Positions 43,549 through 52,572 of a stretch of 64,000 bases of DNA are shown here, piece after piece. The notes under the pieces are model-generated. The model did no database searches. It had not been told where the DNA came from and was given only the letters and a program-made list of their open reading frames with translations. The position numbers and the translations under genes are program-made. Source of the DNA: Leishmania infantum JPCM5 (taxonomy: Eukaryota; Euglenozoa; Kinetoplastea; Trypanosomatida; Trypanosomatidae). Numbering within the stretch: the stretch's first letter is position 1; each line of letters begins with the position of its first letter. Location of the stretch: positions 1,070,155-1,134,154 of the forward strand of contig NC_009414.2 in the NCBI RefSeq assembly GCF_000002875.2, written 5' to 3'.

Positions 43549-46500
43549 CTATTCAATGATGCTGCGGAGAAGCCGCTCGAAGAGGTTGGAGCTGCGGCGG
43601 TGCTGCTGATTAGCGTAACGCGCCTGCAGTTCCATGAGCTCATGCGTGGTGCGCCGCAGCGCCTCGTCGCGCATCATTTCCTTCTGTATCGTTCGCTCTG
43701 TGAGCTCCTGCAGTGCCGTCATCGCGCTGTTCTCGCGCTCGCGCAGTTCCTTGTTGCGCAGCTCCGTCTGCCGAAGGACGGCAGCGCCCTGTTCACGCTC
43801 GGCATTGATCGCCTCGAGCAGCCGTTTCATCTTCTTCTTCTCGTCCTGCTCCCGCTGCAGCTGCGCCTCCAGCTCGCGCTGCTTTGCTGCCTGGATGTCA
43901 AGCTGGTCCTTTTCCGCCTTGACGAGGTCTTGATAGCGCTCCGGCAGATGACAGCACGGCTCGAGCCCCAGCGCCTCCATTTGATTGATGAGCCGCGCAC
44001 TCAGCGTCGCCATGTACTGCAGCATCGCGTTCTTCTCAAGCAGCATTTCATCCTTCATCTCCAGCTCCGTGTCTCGTTCCTCCAGCTGTTCCTCGAAGAG
44101 CAACCGCTCGGTCGTGGGTGACTCCGTTGCCTCCGCCTTCTGGCGCGACTGCAGCACAAGTAGCTCCACGAGAAGCTTGCGGTTATGGGAACGGAGCTGC
44201 CGTAGCAGCGTGCTGTACTCCTCCAGCGGCACCCCCTCCACCGGCTGCGAGCCGCTCGACGACGTCTCTGGCGGTGTCTCGCCGGCATCGCGTAGCAGTG
44301 TCTTCAGCTCCTGAATATATTTTTGATCATTTTCGTATGCCGACACCGCTTTTGACAGCTGCCTCTCAAGCTGAGCGATCAGGCCATCCCGCACCTCAAT
44401 CTCCTGCTCCTTGAAAAGCAGCACGAGCGCGGCGTCTGCGCTGCCAGCAGTCAGCAGCGACTCCTCCGTGTGACTCTCAGCGCTGGAGCTCTCCCGGTCC
44501 GACGTGGAGGCGTCTGGGCGAGCAGGCCCGCCCCTGGTGTTGCCACCGTGACTAGCCTCGGCCTCCTTATACTCCGTGGCGCACCCGGGTGTCGCCTGTA
44601 CGGGGATGCCGTAGAGCGTGAGCGTGCGCTCGAGCTGCTGAATGCGTTGCACGAGTGCAGCCCTGTCACGGCTGCTATCCGACAGCTGGCGGTTCAGCTT
44701 TTGAATCATTTTCTTGTACGCCCTCTGCATCGCCTTTGCCTTTGGCCCCATCTTGTGCACACCGTCAGCAGCGTTGCCGGAGTCACCACGCCCCTGCTCA
44801 CGTGAGGCGTTGCCGCCCAGGTCCTCCGTACCTTCCCCCACGTCCTCCGCAAGGATGCGCTTCAGGGTCTCGGGGCTGTCCAGCACGTTGCGACGTCGTG
44901 CCATGGACTCGCGCACGCGCGCCTCGTTCACACGTCTTAACTCTGCCTGCAGTTCGTCTCTCTGACTGCGCAGCTCGTCGATATCCGTCTGCATGAGCAA
45001 GCGAAGGCTCTCAAGCTCTTCGGGGTCAACCAGCTCAGCCCGCTTCTCACGAAGCTCCTGCAGCTCCTCGTTTGACTCGCTGATCTCCACACCGGCCTGG
45101 ACAAGCTTCTCGTGCAGCCGCTCTGCCTCCTGCTGCAGCTTCGACACCTCCTCCATTCGATCGCGCGCCAGCATCGAGGCGCGATCCAGCTGGGTGGACA
45201 GGTCGACTACCTTGTTGTAGTTGCGCTCCACCTCACCCTGCAGGCGGGCCCGCATCTCCTCCACCTGCGAGACATCAAGAAAAGTCTCCGGAAAGTCGAC
45301 GTCCGCTTGCACCGTGCCACCGAATGACCGCACCTGCGTTGTGAGCGCGTCGATGGTGGCATGTAGGCGGGCCGTGTCGTTGGCACGCGAGGCGAGAATG
45401 GCGTCCTTCTCCGCGAGTTGCTGTAGCGCGCGCACGAGATCCTCGTTCGTCCCGCCGCGGGCGTTGTCGAGCTTCCGCTGGAACTCCTCGACCAAGCGCT
45501 CTTGCGCCAGCTTCATCTCCATCAGGCTCTTCGCCTCTTGGTGCTTTTGCTCCTTGATGAACTGCGTGATCTCCTTCGAGTGGATCTCATCATGGTACCC
45601 GATCTCCTCTTGCTGCTGGTCCTGCAGGTTTTCGATCTCCACCTGGTAGACCTCCTTGAGGTTGCGGATCTGCTGCTCGCTCGCCCCGGACGCGGTCAGC
45701 TGCTGCAGCTCCGCGGCGAAGCGCTGCTCAAGGTCGCCGCGATCGCGCTGATAGCGCTCAAGCAGCTCCTGCCGCTCCGCGTCGCGGCTGGCGATCTGCA
45801 CCTCCAACGAGCTGATTCGCTCATCCCGCTCACTCAGCAGACCCATGAGCTTCTTCGACAGCTTCACGTAGTCCACCGTAACAGACATCTTCGCTTCCAC
45901 CTTGACGGCCATGGCACGCAGACCAAACTGAAGCGTGTTGGTTGTTTCGTACAGGTGCTCGCTACTGGGGCCAACGGTGAGGATGATCGAGGTGCGGCTA
46001 CGCCCGCCGATCGAGTCCTGCAGGATGCGTGTCAGCTTCGCATTGCGCCACGGAACGTGCTTCGTGCCGGCTGAGAGGGAGCTGACGACGTGGCCGAGAG
46101 CCAGGAGAGATGCGTTGATCGTCTTGGCCTCATCCTTGCGGATCGGGTCGGCGTTGGTGATGCCAGTCTTGCTAAAGCGCTCGTAGCCGGCCAGATCGAT
46201 GAACGTGATCTTGCCGCGCAGTTTACCTTTGCTGATGTCCTCCATGTCCTCAGACGTGACGTAGACGATCATGGCGGTGTGCCCGCGGCTCGACTCCGCG
46301 TTCATGGCGGTTGACCCGATGACGCGGCGCGCATTTCCCTCGTTGTAGAAGCGCATGAAGTCCTTGGAGCTCGCCAAGGCGTGGGAGGTGCACCCTGTCA
46401 GCGACACCCCGTTCTCCTCGTCGTAGTGGATCTCCACCCGATCCTTGCCCTCATGCACCATCAAGTCACCAAGATTATCGCGGTAGATCTGCACGAATTG

Positions 46501-47121
46501 GCCCGTCACCACGTACGTTCGCGTCGGGTCGCTCGCCTCGTTGGCTTGGATCTTCTCGAAGATGTACTTCGCCGCACGGGGGATGATGCCGAGGTGATGG
46601 GGGTCGGTGTTGCACATGGTGTAGGACTTCCCAGTGCCGGTCTGGCCGTAACACATCAGCGCGGAGCAGAAGCCGTTGAAAGCATGGTCAATGCACGGGA
46701 TCGCGACGGATTCGAACACTTCCGACTGATCGGCGAGCGGGCCGAAGCTGCCGTCAAAGTCGTAGTGGCGCTCATCTTTGACGACGACGCGCTTGTCCTC
46801 CAGAGTGACGAGCGCGTGGCCGCCTTCCTTGTAATCTTTCTTGATGGTGGGGCGCAGTCGACAGTACACAAGGCACCGAGAGAGGGCCTGGCCGTCGTCG
46901 TTGTCGCAAACATCGATGCCGCTGCCGCTGGTGCGCCTGTTAGTCGGCGTCTTGGCCGACTTCTTCTTCGCCTTCGTGGCAGCCGATGTTGTCGAAGTTG
47001 GCGAGGCGGCCGCTGCTGAGCCGTCGTCGACTTCGTCTAACGCATCGCCGACGCGAAGACGTGAATCTTCGCCTTCCACCGCCGATCCGGCGGCTACGCT
47101 CACCTCACCAGCGGAGCTCAT
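43549..47121 (-). CDS. kinesin with N-terminal motor and long coiled coil
   Basis: 1190 residues from the ATG at 47121 (MSSAGEVSV). After an 80-residue Ala/Ser/Lys-rich head, the motor domain spans about 81-410. It has the P-loop GQTGTGKS at 159-166, switch I with SSR at 277-279 followed by GHT, and switch II DLAGYE at 309-314. The usual VPYRDSKLT element reads VPWRNAKLT. From about 415 onward come long Glu/Gln/Leu/Arg heptad regions broken by short Ser/Gly-rich linkers (near 740-790 and 860-900), typical of dimerising coiled coils, ending in a basic RRSSNLFERLLRSIIE. It is a plus-end-type layout (motor first). The subfamily cannot be fixed by eye; kinetoplastids have many divergent kinesins. 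Role: microtubule-based transport or flagellar/cytoskeletal function. Confidence 0.92.
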   Translation of the reverse strand: MSSAGEVSVAAGSAVEGEDSRLRVGDALDEVDDGSAAAASPTSTTSAATKAKKKSAKTPTNRRTSGSGIDVCDNDDGQALSRCLVYCRLRPTIKKDYKEGGHALVTLEDKRVVVKDERHYDFDGSFGPLADQSEVFESVAIPCIDHAFNGFCSALMCYGQTGTGKSYTMCNTDPHHLGIIPRAAKYIFEKIQANEASDPTRTYVVTGQFVQIYRDNLGDLMVHEGKDRVEIHYDEENGVSLTGCTSHALASSKDFMRFYNEGNARRVIGSTAMNAESSRGHTAMIVYVTSEDMEDISKGKLRGKITFIDLAGYERFSKTGITNADPIRKDEAKTINASLLALGHVVSSLSAGTKHVPWRNAKLTRILQDSIGGRSRTSIILTVGPSSEHLYETTNTLQFGLRAMAVKVEAKMSVTVDYVKLSKKLMGLLSERDERISSLEVQIASRDAERQELLERYQRDRGDLEQRFAAELQQLTASGASEQQIRNLKEVYQVEIENLQDQQQEEIGYHDEIHSKEITQFIKEQKHQEAKSLMEMKLAQERLVEEFQRKLDNARGGTNEDLVRALQQLAEKDAILASRANDTARLHATIDALTTQVRSFGGTVQADVDFPETFLDVSQVEEMRARLQGEVERNYNKVVDLSTQLDRASMLARDRMEEVSKLQQEAERLHEKLVQAGVEISESNEELQELREKRAELVDPEELESLRLLMQTDIDELRSQRDELQAELRRVNEARVRESMARRRNVLDSPETLKRILAEDVGEGTEDLGGNASREQGRGDSGNAADGVHKMGPKAKAMQRAYKKMIQKLNRQLSDSSRDRAALVQRIQQLERTLTLYGIPVQATPGCATEYKEAEASHGGNTRGGPARPDASTSDRESSSAESHTEESLLTAGSADAALVLLFKEQEIEVRDGLIAQLERQLSKAVSAYENDQKYIQELKTLLRDAGETPPETSSSGSQPVEGVPLEEYSTLLRQLRSHNRKLLVELLVLQSRQKAEATESPTTERLLFEEQLEERDTELEMKDEMLLEKNAMLQYMATLSARLINQMEALGLEPCCHLPERYQDLVKAEKDQLDIQAAKQRELEAQLQREQDEKKKMKRLLEAINAEREQGAAVLRQTELRNKELRERENSAMTALQELTERTIQKEMMRDEALRRTTHELMELQARYANQQHRRSSNLFERLLRSIIE

Positions 47122-48558
47122 CAAGCACCGTTAGCCGGGGAAGGGTGGGTCGTTGTATCTTCTCTGAAGGCGGGCAAAAAAACTGCAGTGTGCTGCGCAG
47201 CTGCCCGGGAAGTTGGCACGTGCGCTCGATAACGGAGCGAATGCGGAGCGGAGTGCACAAGACACACGCAGCAAAAAAACTGAGAAGTCAAAACAAAACA
47301 GCACCTCGGCTGCACGGAGGAAATGAGGAAGAAGAGCCCACTCAGAGGGAGACGCGAGTGGGAGGGAGATGAAGATGCTGTCGGTGAGGTGTGGTCTTGC
47401 CGTCCTTCTCCGTGCGTATGGGAGTGTCTTCGCCAACAGAAACGAAAAAGTGCAAAAAAAAAGAGGTTTGCTCGCGCTTCTGTATCTGTGCGTAGGTGTG
47501 CGCGTGTGTGTGTGTGCGGAACACAGCGTTTGTGGTCCCTTTCTGGCGCAAGAAAGGGCGAATCAACAGGCAACAGGCGAATACGTTCTCAATGAAGACC
47601 CCATGTGTTGCGTCAACGTGTGCGTGTGCTCGACTCTCCACCTGCCCTTTCCGTCTCGGCAGGGCTCAAGCGTCGGGCCCTCACTCGTGTATGTATGCAG
47701 GTGTGGAGAAGATTATGAGGGAATAGGAGCGTGAATATGGTGAAAGGTGCTTCTTTCTGCTGTCGCTGTACTTGCTCTCGCGCATATGGGCACCTAGCAG
47801 GGCGGCAGCGAGATAAGTGGCAGCCGCGATGCTTGCCCACTCCTACTTGCAAGCAAGCACACACAGACCAAGAAACGCGAATGCACACATGATCGGTGGC
47901 AACACGTTCAAAGAAGTGAGCCCAGAAAAAAAGAGAGGAGGGTGAGAGGGGGTATGATAGACGGGGAAGGAGGGGGGTATGAGGAGAGGAAAAGTCGTAC
48001 AAAGAAGGCTTTGACTTTCTCACATGTGCAGGCAGCACAATGTCATAGAGGCTATTCGCAGAGATGTCATGAGGGCCATGGAGAGGAGGGGGAGAAGGGA
48101 GACATGCTAGCTGAGCCTGTGTCGCCACCAGGAAAAGTGCCCTCACCCAAGAAAAACGAGACACGCAGCAATCTTCGTAGGTGGCGAGGTCCTGTACATA
48201 CGCAATACACACACGCGCGCGCATATGTAAGTACGATAAGAGACGACTTCTGTCTGCGCGACATCTTTCGAGTCGCTTTTCTTTCTTTCTTTGTTGTTGC
48301 TTCGCACGAGTGATCCAGTCGAATGTGACTCTTTTCGACGTGTGCGTGTGCGTTTTGCGTTCGCAGTGACGTGACAACGGACGTGAGGGTCCTAAAGAGG
48401 CGAGTGATGCGTCTGGCATTCCTCGTCACAAGGCGGGATGCCTCCGTCCTGGGAAAGGGGGAGCCGCCAATTGGACTCCGTGGGCACGTCGCCCCGCACA
48501 CGGCACGCAGCTGCTCAATACAGCATGCCACAGACCTTCGTGCGGAAGGTAGGCCGAA
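47122..48558. other. gap between kinesin and TRM10 gene; no gene seen
   Basis: 1.4 kb. It contains A-runs (47452-47463) and GT-rich patches (47497-47516). The long minus-strand frame 47613-48419 is UTR-like. The stretch 47150-47300 is the expected 5'UTR of the kinesin. Confidence 0.5.
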
Positions 48559-49722
48559 CTATTCGACCCTCTCGCACGGGCACTCCTCAGCAGCTGCAGA
48601 ACCGTTTTCGCTGTCCAGCCTGCAATTTGAGCAACCGTCATCACTAACCTCTTCATCATCGCCCTCCTCGTCACCTGATCCTGTCACGCTCACTCGCCAA
48701 CGTTTTCGTCGTCCTTTGATCACTTGCTGAGCGCGGCGCGTCGGCAGCGCGCCGTTGATCGCCTGTGCCCAGTTTGGAGTCCCGGCGGCGCGCAGCTTCT
48801 CATACTGAATGAGCACCTCCACCAAGTGATTGATCGTCAGCACCTTGCACCGGTTGCCGAGGACAACACTCTCCTTGATGGGCAACCGAGCCGTGCGCAC
48901 GCCGTGGCGTTGCGCGGAGGCGTAACTCAAACCCTTGTGCGCGTTGTGGTCGACGAAGGCACCGACAATGTACGCCGTATCTGGCTCGATGCTGGTGAGA
49001 GTGTCCGGCGAGTCAGCGGTGAGGAAAACGACTTGACTCGGCGCAAAGAGTTCACTCCAGTGCTGCACCTGCGTCACACTAGGTGGAAATCGGCGGAAGC
49101 CCTCGTAGTTGTTGAGAGCCTGCAGCACTTTGGCTTGGGCGGTCGCGTCGTGCTCGGTGTCACTGGCCTCCTTGCCCATCAGCGATGTGATGACGGGGCG
49201 GAAGGGAAAGCCGGCAGTGCGCAGGGCGCTGTAGCTCAGCATCACCTGCGACACGGTGCTCTTTGTGTTTGCCTCCGTCATGCACCACGCAAAGCTGAGG
49301 TCGAAGACAATCGTCGGCACATGAGGATCGGCAAGCTGGGCCTTGCACCGATTCACCAGCGCCGTTTCTGCCTGCCGACGCCTCTCGTGGAGCAGCACCG
49401 CCTCAGCGCGGCGAGCCTCCTTCTCTTTCTCCGTCAGGCGCACCCACTGCGCCTGCTGCTCCTTCTGCCGGTCAGCAGCGGCGGCTTTCCTGCGTCCCCT
49501 CTTCTCTAACTTCTTCTGCTTCCAAAAGGCGCGCTTCTCTTCTTGGGTCCAGGACCTGCGCTGACGGCGATGTCCTGTAGGTGTGCGATGGGAGGCCTCA
49601 GCGACACCATCGCAGGTGTCGCTCGCGTTGGCGTCTTGTGCATTGGCGCCTGAGGTCCGCAGGGAAGACTCGCAAGGCGTCGCCGGAGAGGCAGTCACCG
49701 CTGCAGCGCACCGTGACATCAT
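48559..49722 (-). CDS. TRM10-type tRNA (guanine-N1) methyltransferase
   Basis: 387 residues, ATG at 49722 with a second ATG next to it. After a Ser/Thr-rich leader comes a basic Lys/Arg/Glu-rich helix region (KRAFWKQKKLEKRGRRK), common in TRM10 proteins. The SPOUT catalytic domain lies at about 135-350: VFDLSFAW, SQVMLSYSALR, VVFLTADSPDTL, DTAYIVGAFVDHN (the conserved Asp of TRM10), KGLSYASAQRHGVRTARLPI and VLTINHLVEVLIQY. It then ends in a basic patch and a Ser/Glu/acidic tail. TRM10 enzymes methylate N1 of purine 9 in tRNA using S-adenosylmethionine. Whether this one is cytosolic/nuclear or mitochondrial is not clear. Confidence 0.88.
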   Translation of the reverse strand: MMSRCAAAVTASPATPCESSLRTSGANAQDANASDTCDGVAEASHRTPTGHRRQRRSWTQEEKRAFWKQKKLEKRGRRKAAAADRQKEQQAQWVRLTEKEKEARRAEAVLLHERRRQAETALVNRCKAQLADPHVPTIVFDLSFAWCMTEANTKSTVSQVMLSYSALRTAGFPFRPVITSLMGKEASDTEHDATAQAKVLQALNNYEGFRRFPPSVTQVQHWSELFAPSQVVFLTADSPDTLTSIEPDTAYIVGAFVDHNAHKGLSYASAQRHGVRTARLPIKESVVLGNRCKVLTINHLVEVLIQYEKLRAAGTPNWAQAINGALPTRRAQQVIKGRRKRWRVSVTGSGDEEGDDEEVSDDGCSNCRLDSENGSAAAEECPCERVE

Positions 49723-51546
49723 CTAAGGTACTACAGCAGAGCGTCTGAGAAAAGCTACCTCTATAGCTAACTTTTTCTTTCCTGGTTCTCAATCCTACGT
49801 ATGCGTATGCACCACTTGTGGAGCAAGGCAAGGACAGCGATGGCGTGCGCGCGCCAGATAGATGGGCCACCGCCGTGTCACATATGTCAGCTGCTCCACA
49901 TTAGCAGTCAAGCAAACCGCGTGAAACAGAAGGAGACAAGGATAGCGGGTGGAAAGCAAGGAAAGCGCACAGCGTGTGCGAGTGGAAGGTGAAATACGTA
50001 CGAGAGTGTCGAGCACCCTCCTCCTTTGCGAGGGGTAGAAGTGGGAGCGTAGACACGAACACAACCGCGCCCACGCAGACAGGCACATCTTTTAGCCTGC
50101 ATGGGGTGGCGGCCCAACTGAGGCCACCGTTTGACCCTCCATCACACGCCAAAGACAGAGCCGCACACGTCAGCAACAGCAGCAGCACGCGATTTCATTC
50201 ATTTTCGTTTTGGGCGAACGCTCCTTAGCGTTCAAGGCTACAACAAGACATGCGATGGCCTCCGTAAGCACGCAAACACATACACACACGCAGAGGCTGA
50301 GTTAATAGATGGAACACAGAGAAAACCAGACAGCGCATCGATGCGGAGGAGGGCAAGAAAAGGGAAGGGGTCGGGCGCGCTTCAGCGACAGAAAACATGG
50401 CAGCTTCAGTCGAAGCCGAAAAAAAAGAAAAATAAGACCAAGCACATGCGAGGTTTTCCGTCGGCCTAGGCGTTAAAAGCCGAATGCCCCGCGTGATGGA
50501 AGATACACAGCAGTGGGATCAGGGATGGCGCTGAGCTCGCAATGCGCACCCCTACGCGCAAGAGGGACATGTCGATGGACGCCAGTTTGTGAGCTTCCCC
50601 CTATCCCTCCTCAGAGAGACCTCCTCTCTTCCTCTCCCCGCCATGACCGCTGACGCACGCGAATGCTGACCGACACACACATGAACGTCTCCGTTAAATA
50701 TTCCGACGGTGTGCGACCCTGAAGACGATAGAAGAAAAAAACATATTCCTAACAAGTGCATCTTTTGCCTTGCAGCATCAACTCGACTTCACCCTGCTCG
50801 TCCCCCACCCCCGGGCACGTCACAGGCCCCGTCGCCCGGTGCAACGCAGCGGCCGGCACGTGCATTACGGCAGCGCACCGGCTCGGCCACCTGCGCACGG
50901 GCCCTGCCTCGTACTCTACCCACCTCTGCCTCGCAGGTTACCTCACAGCCGCTCCCATCATGCCGGCCGCCCCGCCGGTGCATCTCCCTCGGGGTGGCGC
51001 TCCAAGCTCTCCCCCAGTAAGCAGCGAGGGCCGGGCGAGACACGCTTGGGTCACGCTGACACCCTGCCCATCATGTGGGTGGTGCAAACGCGCTCGCTGC
51101 CGCAGGTCGCTCCGACGCAACGCCATCTACGACCTGAGCACCGGCATCAGCAGCCATGCATCGCTCTGACTTTCCCACGCCGTAGGTGCCCCTGTCACCA
51201 CCCGAGGCGGCTCGGCACTGGCAGGAGGGATAGGGGGATAGGGGGGAGGGGCGGCCCGGGGCCATGAGGATGCCACGCGTTGCGGCGTGCCTCCCGTCAT
51301 CAAGGAGCGAGGGAGGCACACAAAGCACTGAGGAAGAAGCGGCGAGAGAAACAGAGGCGAGAAGGGAAGAAGGAGCTGCTCCGCACACACACACTCACAC
51401 CATGTGCACCTGTGCCGATGTCTTGTGGGAAGAGAGGATCGCCGTCCCGCGCTACGTGCAACCGTCATCTCCTGGAGAGATCATTGGCACCCATCCATCA
51501 CCGCCTACTGTCTGCTGTCCATCAAGTCTAATTACCTCGTTGTTTC
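49723..51546. other. gap holding a SIDER copy; no gene seen
   Basis: 1.8 kb. The SIDER at 50772-51302 occupies the right part, within the likely 3'UTR of the homoserine kinase gene. CA repeats occur at 50280-50290 and 51385-51400. No coding frame is supported. Confidence 0.6.
50772..51302 (+). mobile_element. SIDER-type retroposon, fullest copy (copy B)
   Basis: About 530 bp, high GC, with no coding potential. Its right 190 bp (51112-51302) is almost identical to 60571-60757, and its left end (50811-50838) to 60546-60573. Copy A at 2191-2744 aligns along the whole element but with many changes. Size, GC content and place in a 3'UTR agree with Leishmania SIDER elements, which are truncated relatives of ingi/L1Tc-clade retrotransposons and can affect mRNA stability. 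I infer SIDER2. Confidence 0.7.
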
Positions 51547-52572
51547 TCAGATGCTGGTGTACTGAATGTTCGGACGGATACAGGTAGTGCCAGAGAGGTG
51601 CACACCGAAGTCAGACGGCATCGTGATGATCACCCGCCCCTGCACGCCAACGGCCTCCGCCGCCTTCACCATTGCCTCCGCCACTACCTCGGCCTTGCGT
51701 TCTTCCATCGGCTGGGTGAGAAGATCACCGTGGCGACCAGGAACCATGGCGCACACGCTCGGGCCCGCGCCGGACAGAAAAGCGTACACGGCACCGGCCT
51801 CGCGCGCGGCCTTCGCGCACGCGCTGTAGTGCGGATACAGCTTGCGAGAGCGTTGCTGCTCGTGAAGGCAGTCGCTTGCGTCCGTGAGCATCCGCAGGTC
51901 GCCGGTCGAGAGGGCCAGAGTCAAAATTGCTGTGCCGGAGATATTGCGAACGGCATCGCGGAGCGACACTGTCGTCGGTACTAAGTCACGGGTGACGTGG
52001 GTGCTGGCCTTCATGAGCTTATGCGGCACGAATAGCACGATGGAAAGGTTCGGCGGGGTGGGCACGTGGTAGGTCATGGCCCTGTCATCGTCCTTCTTGT
52101 AGACGAGCTGGATGCCTCCGTAGATAGCCGAGGCAGCGTTGTCGGAGTGACCCTCGATCTTCGAGATGGCGGAGAGCAGCGACTCGTTGTTATGCGTCTC
52201 CATTGTAAGGCCGGAGAGCGTCATGCCCGCCACGAACCCCGCCACCGCCGCCGCTGAGGACGAGCCGCAGCCGCACTTGTACGGTATGTTGTTGTGCATG
52301 GTGAACTTCAGTGGTGGCATGCTCTTGTGCGCGTACTCCTCGAACGCGATTCGACAGGTCTGCACCACCATATTGTCCTCGCCGGTGCTGATGTACTCTT
52401 GGCCCTCGCCGGTCACGGTCATGGAGAAGGTTTCCGCCAACTCTACCGTCAGCTCCATGAAGATGGAGAGCGCCATGCCGAGGGTGTCGTAGGCGGGGCC
52501 GATGTTTGCCGTCGTCGCCGGAACGCGAAGGCTGACTTTCTTGGGTAGCGGCGTAGCAGCTTCATCAGACAT
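51547..52572 (-). CDS. homoserine kinase (GHMP family)
   Basis: 341 residues from the ATG at 52572 (MSDEAATPLPKK). The frame stays open to 53118 but that part reads as UTR. It phosphorylates L-homoserine with ATP on the way to threonine. Signatures: VPATTANIGPAYDTLGMAL at the N-terminus, the GHMP ATP-binding loop PYKCGCGSSSAAA (97-109), EGHSDNAASAIYGG in the middle and FLSGAGPSVCAMV near the end. The length is normal for bacterial-type ThrB. Kinetoplastids are known for a bacterial-like homoserine-to-threonine step. No PTS1 or mitochondrial signal is evident (the end is NIQYTSI), so it is probably cytosolic. Confidence 0.95.
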   Translation of the reverse strand: MSDEAATPLPKKVSLRVPATTANIGPAYDTLGMALSIFMELTVELAETFSMTVTGEGQEYISTGEDNMVVQTCRIAFEEYAHKSMPPLKFTMHNNIPYKCGCGSSSAAAVAGFVAGMTLSGLTMETHNNESLLSAISKIEGHSDNAASAIYGGIQLVYKKDDDRAMTYHVPTPPNLSIVLFVPHKLMKASTHVTRDLVPTTVSLRDAVRNISGTAILTLALSTGDLRMLTDASDCLHEQQRSRKLYPHYSACAKAAREAGAVYAFLSGAGPSVCAMVPGRHGDLLTQPMEERKAEVVAEAMVKAAEAVGVQGRVIITMPSDFGVHLSGTTCIRPNIQYTSI

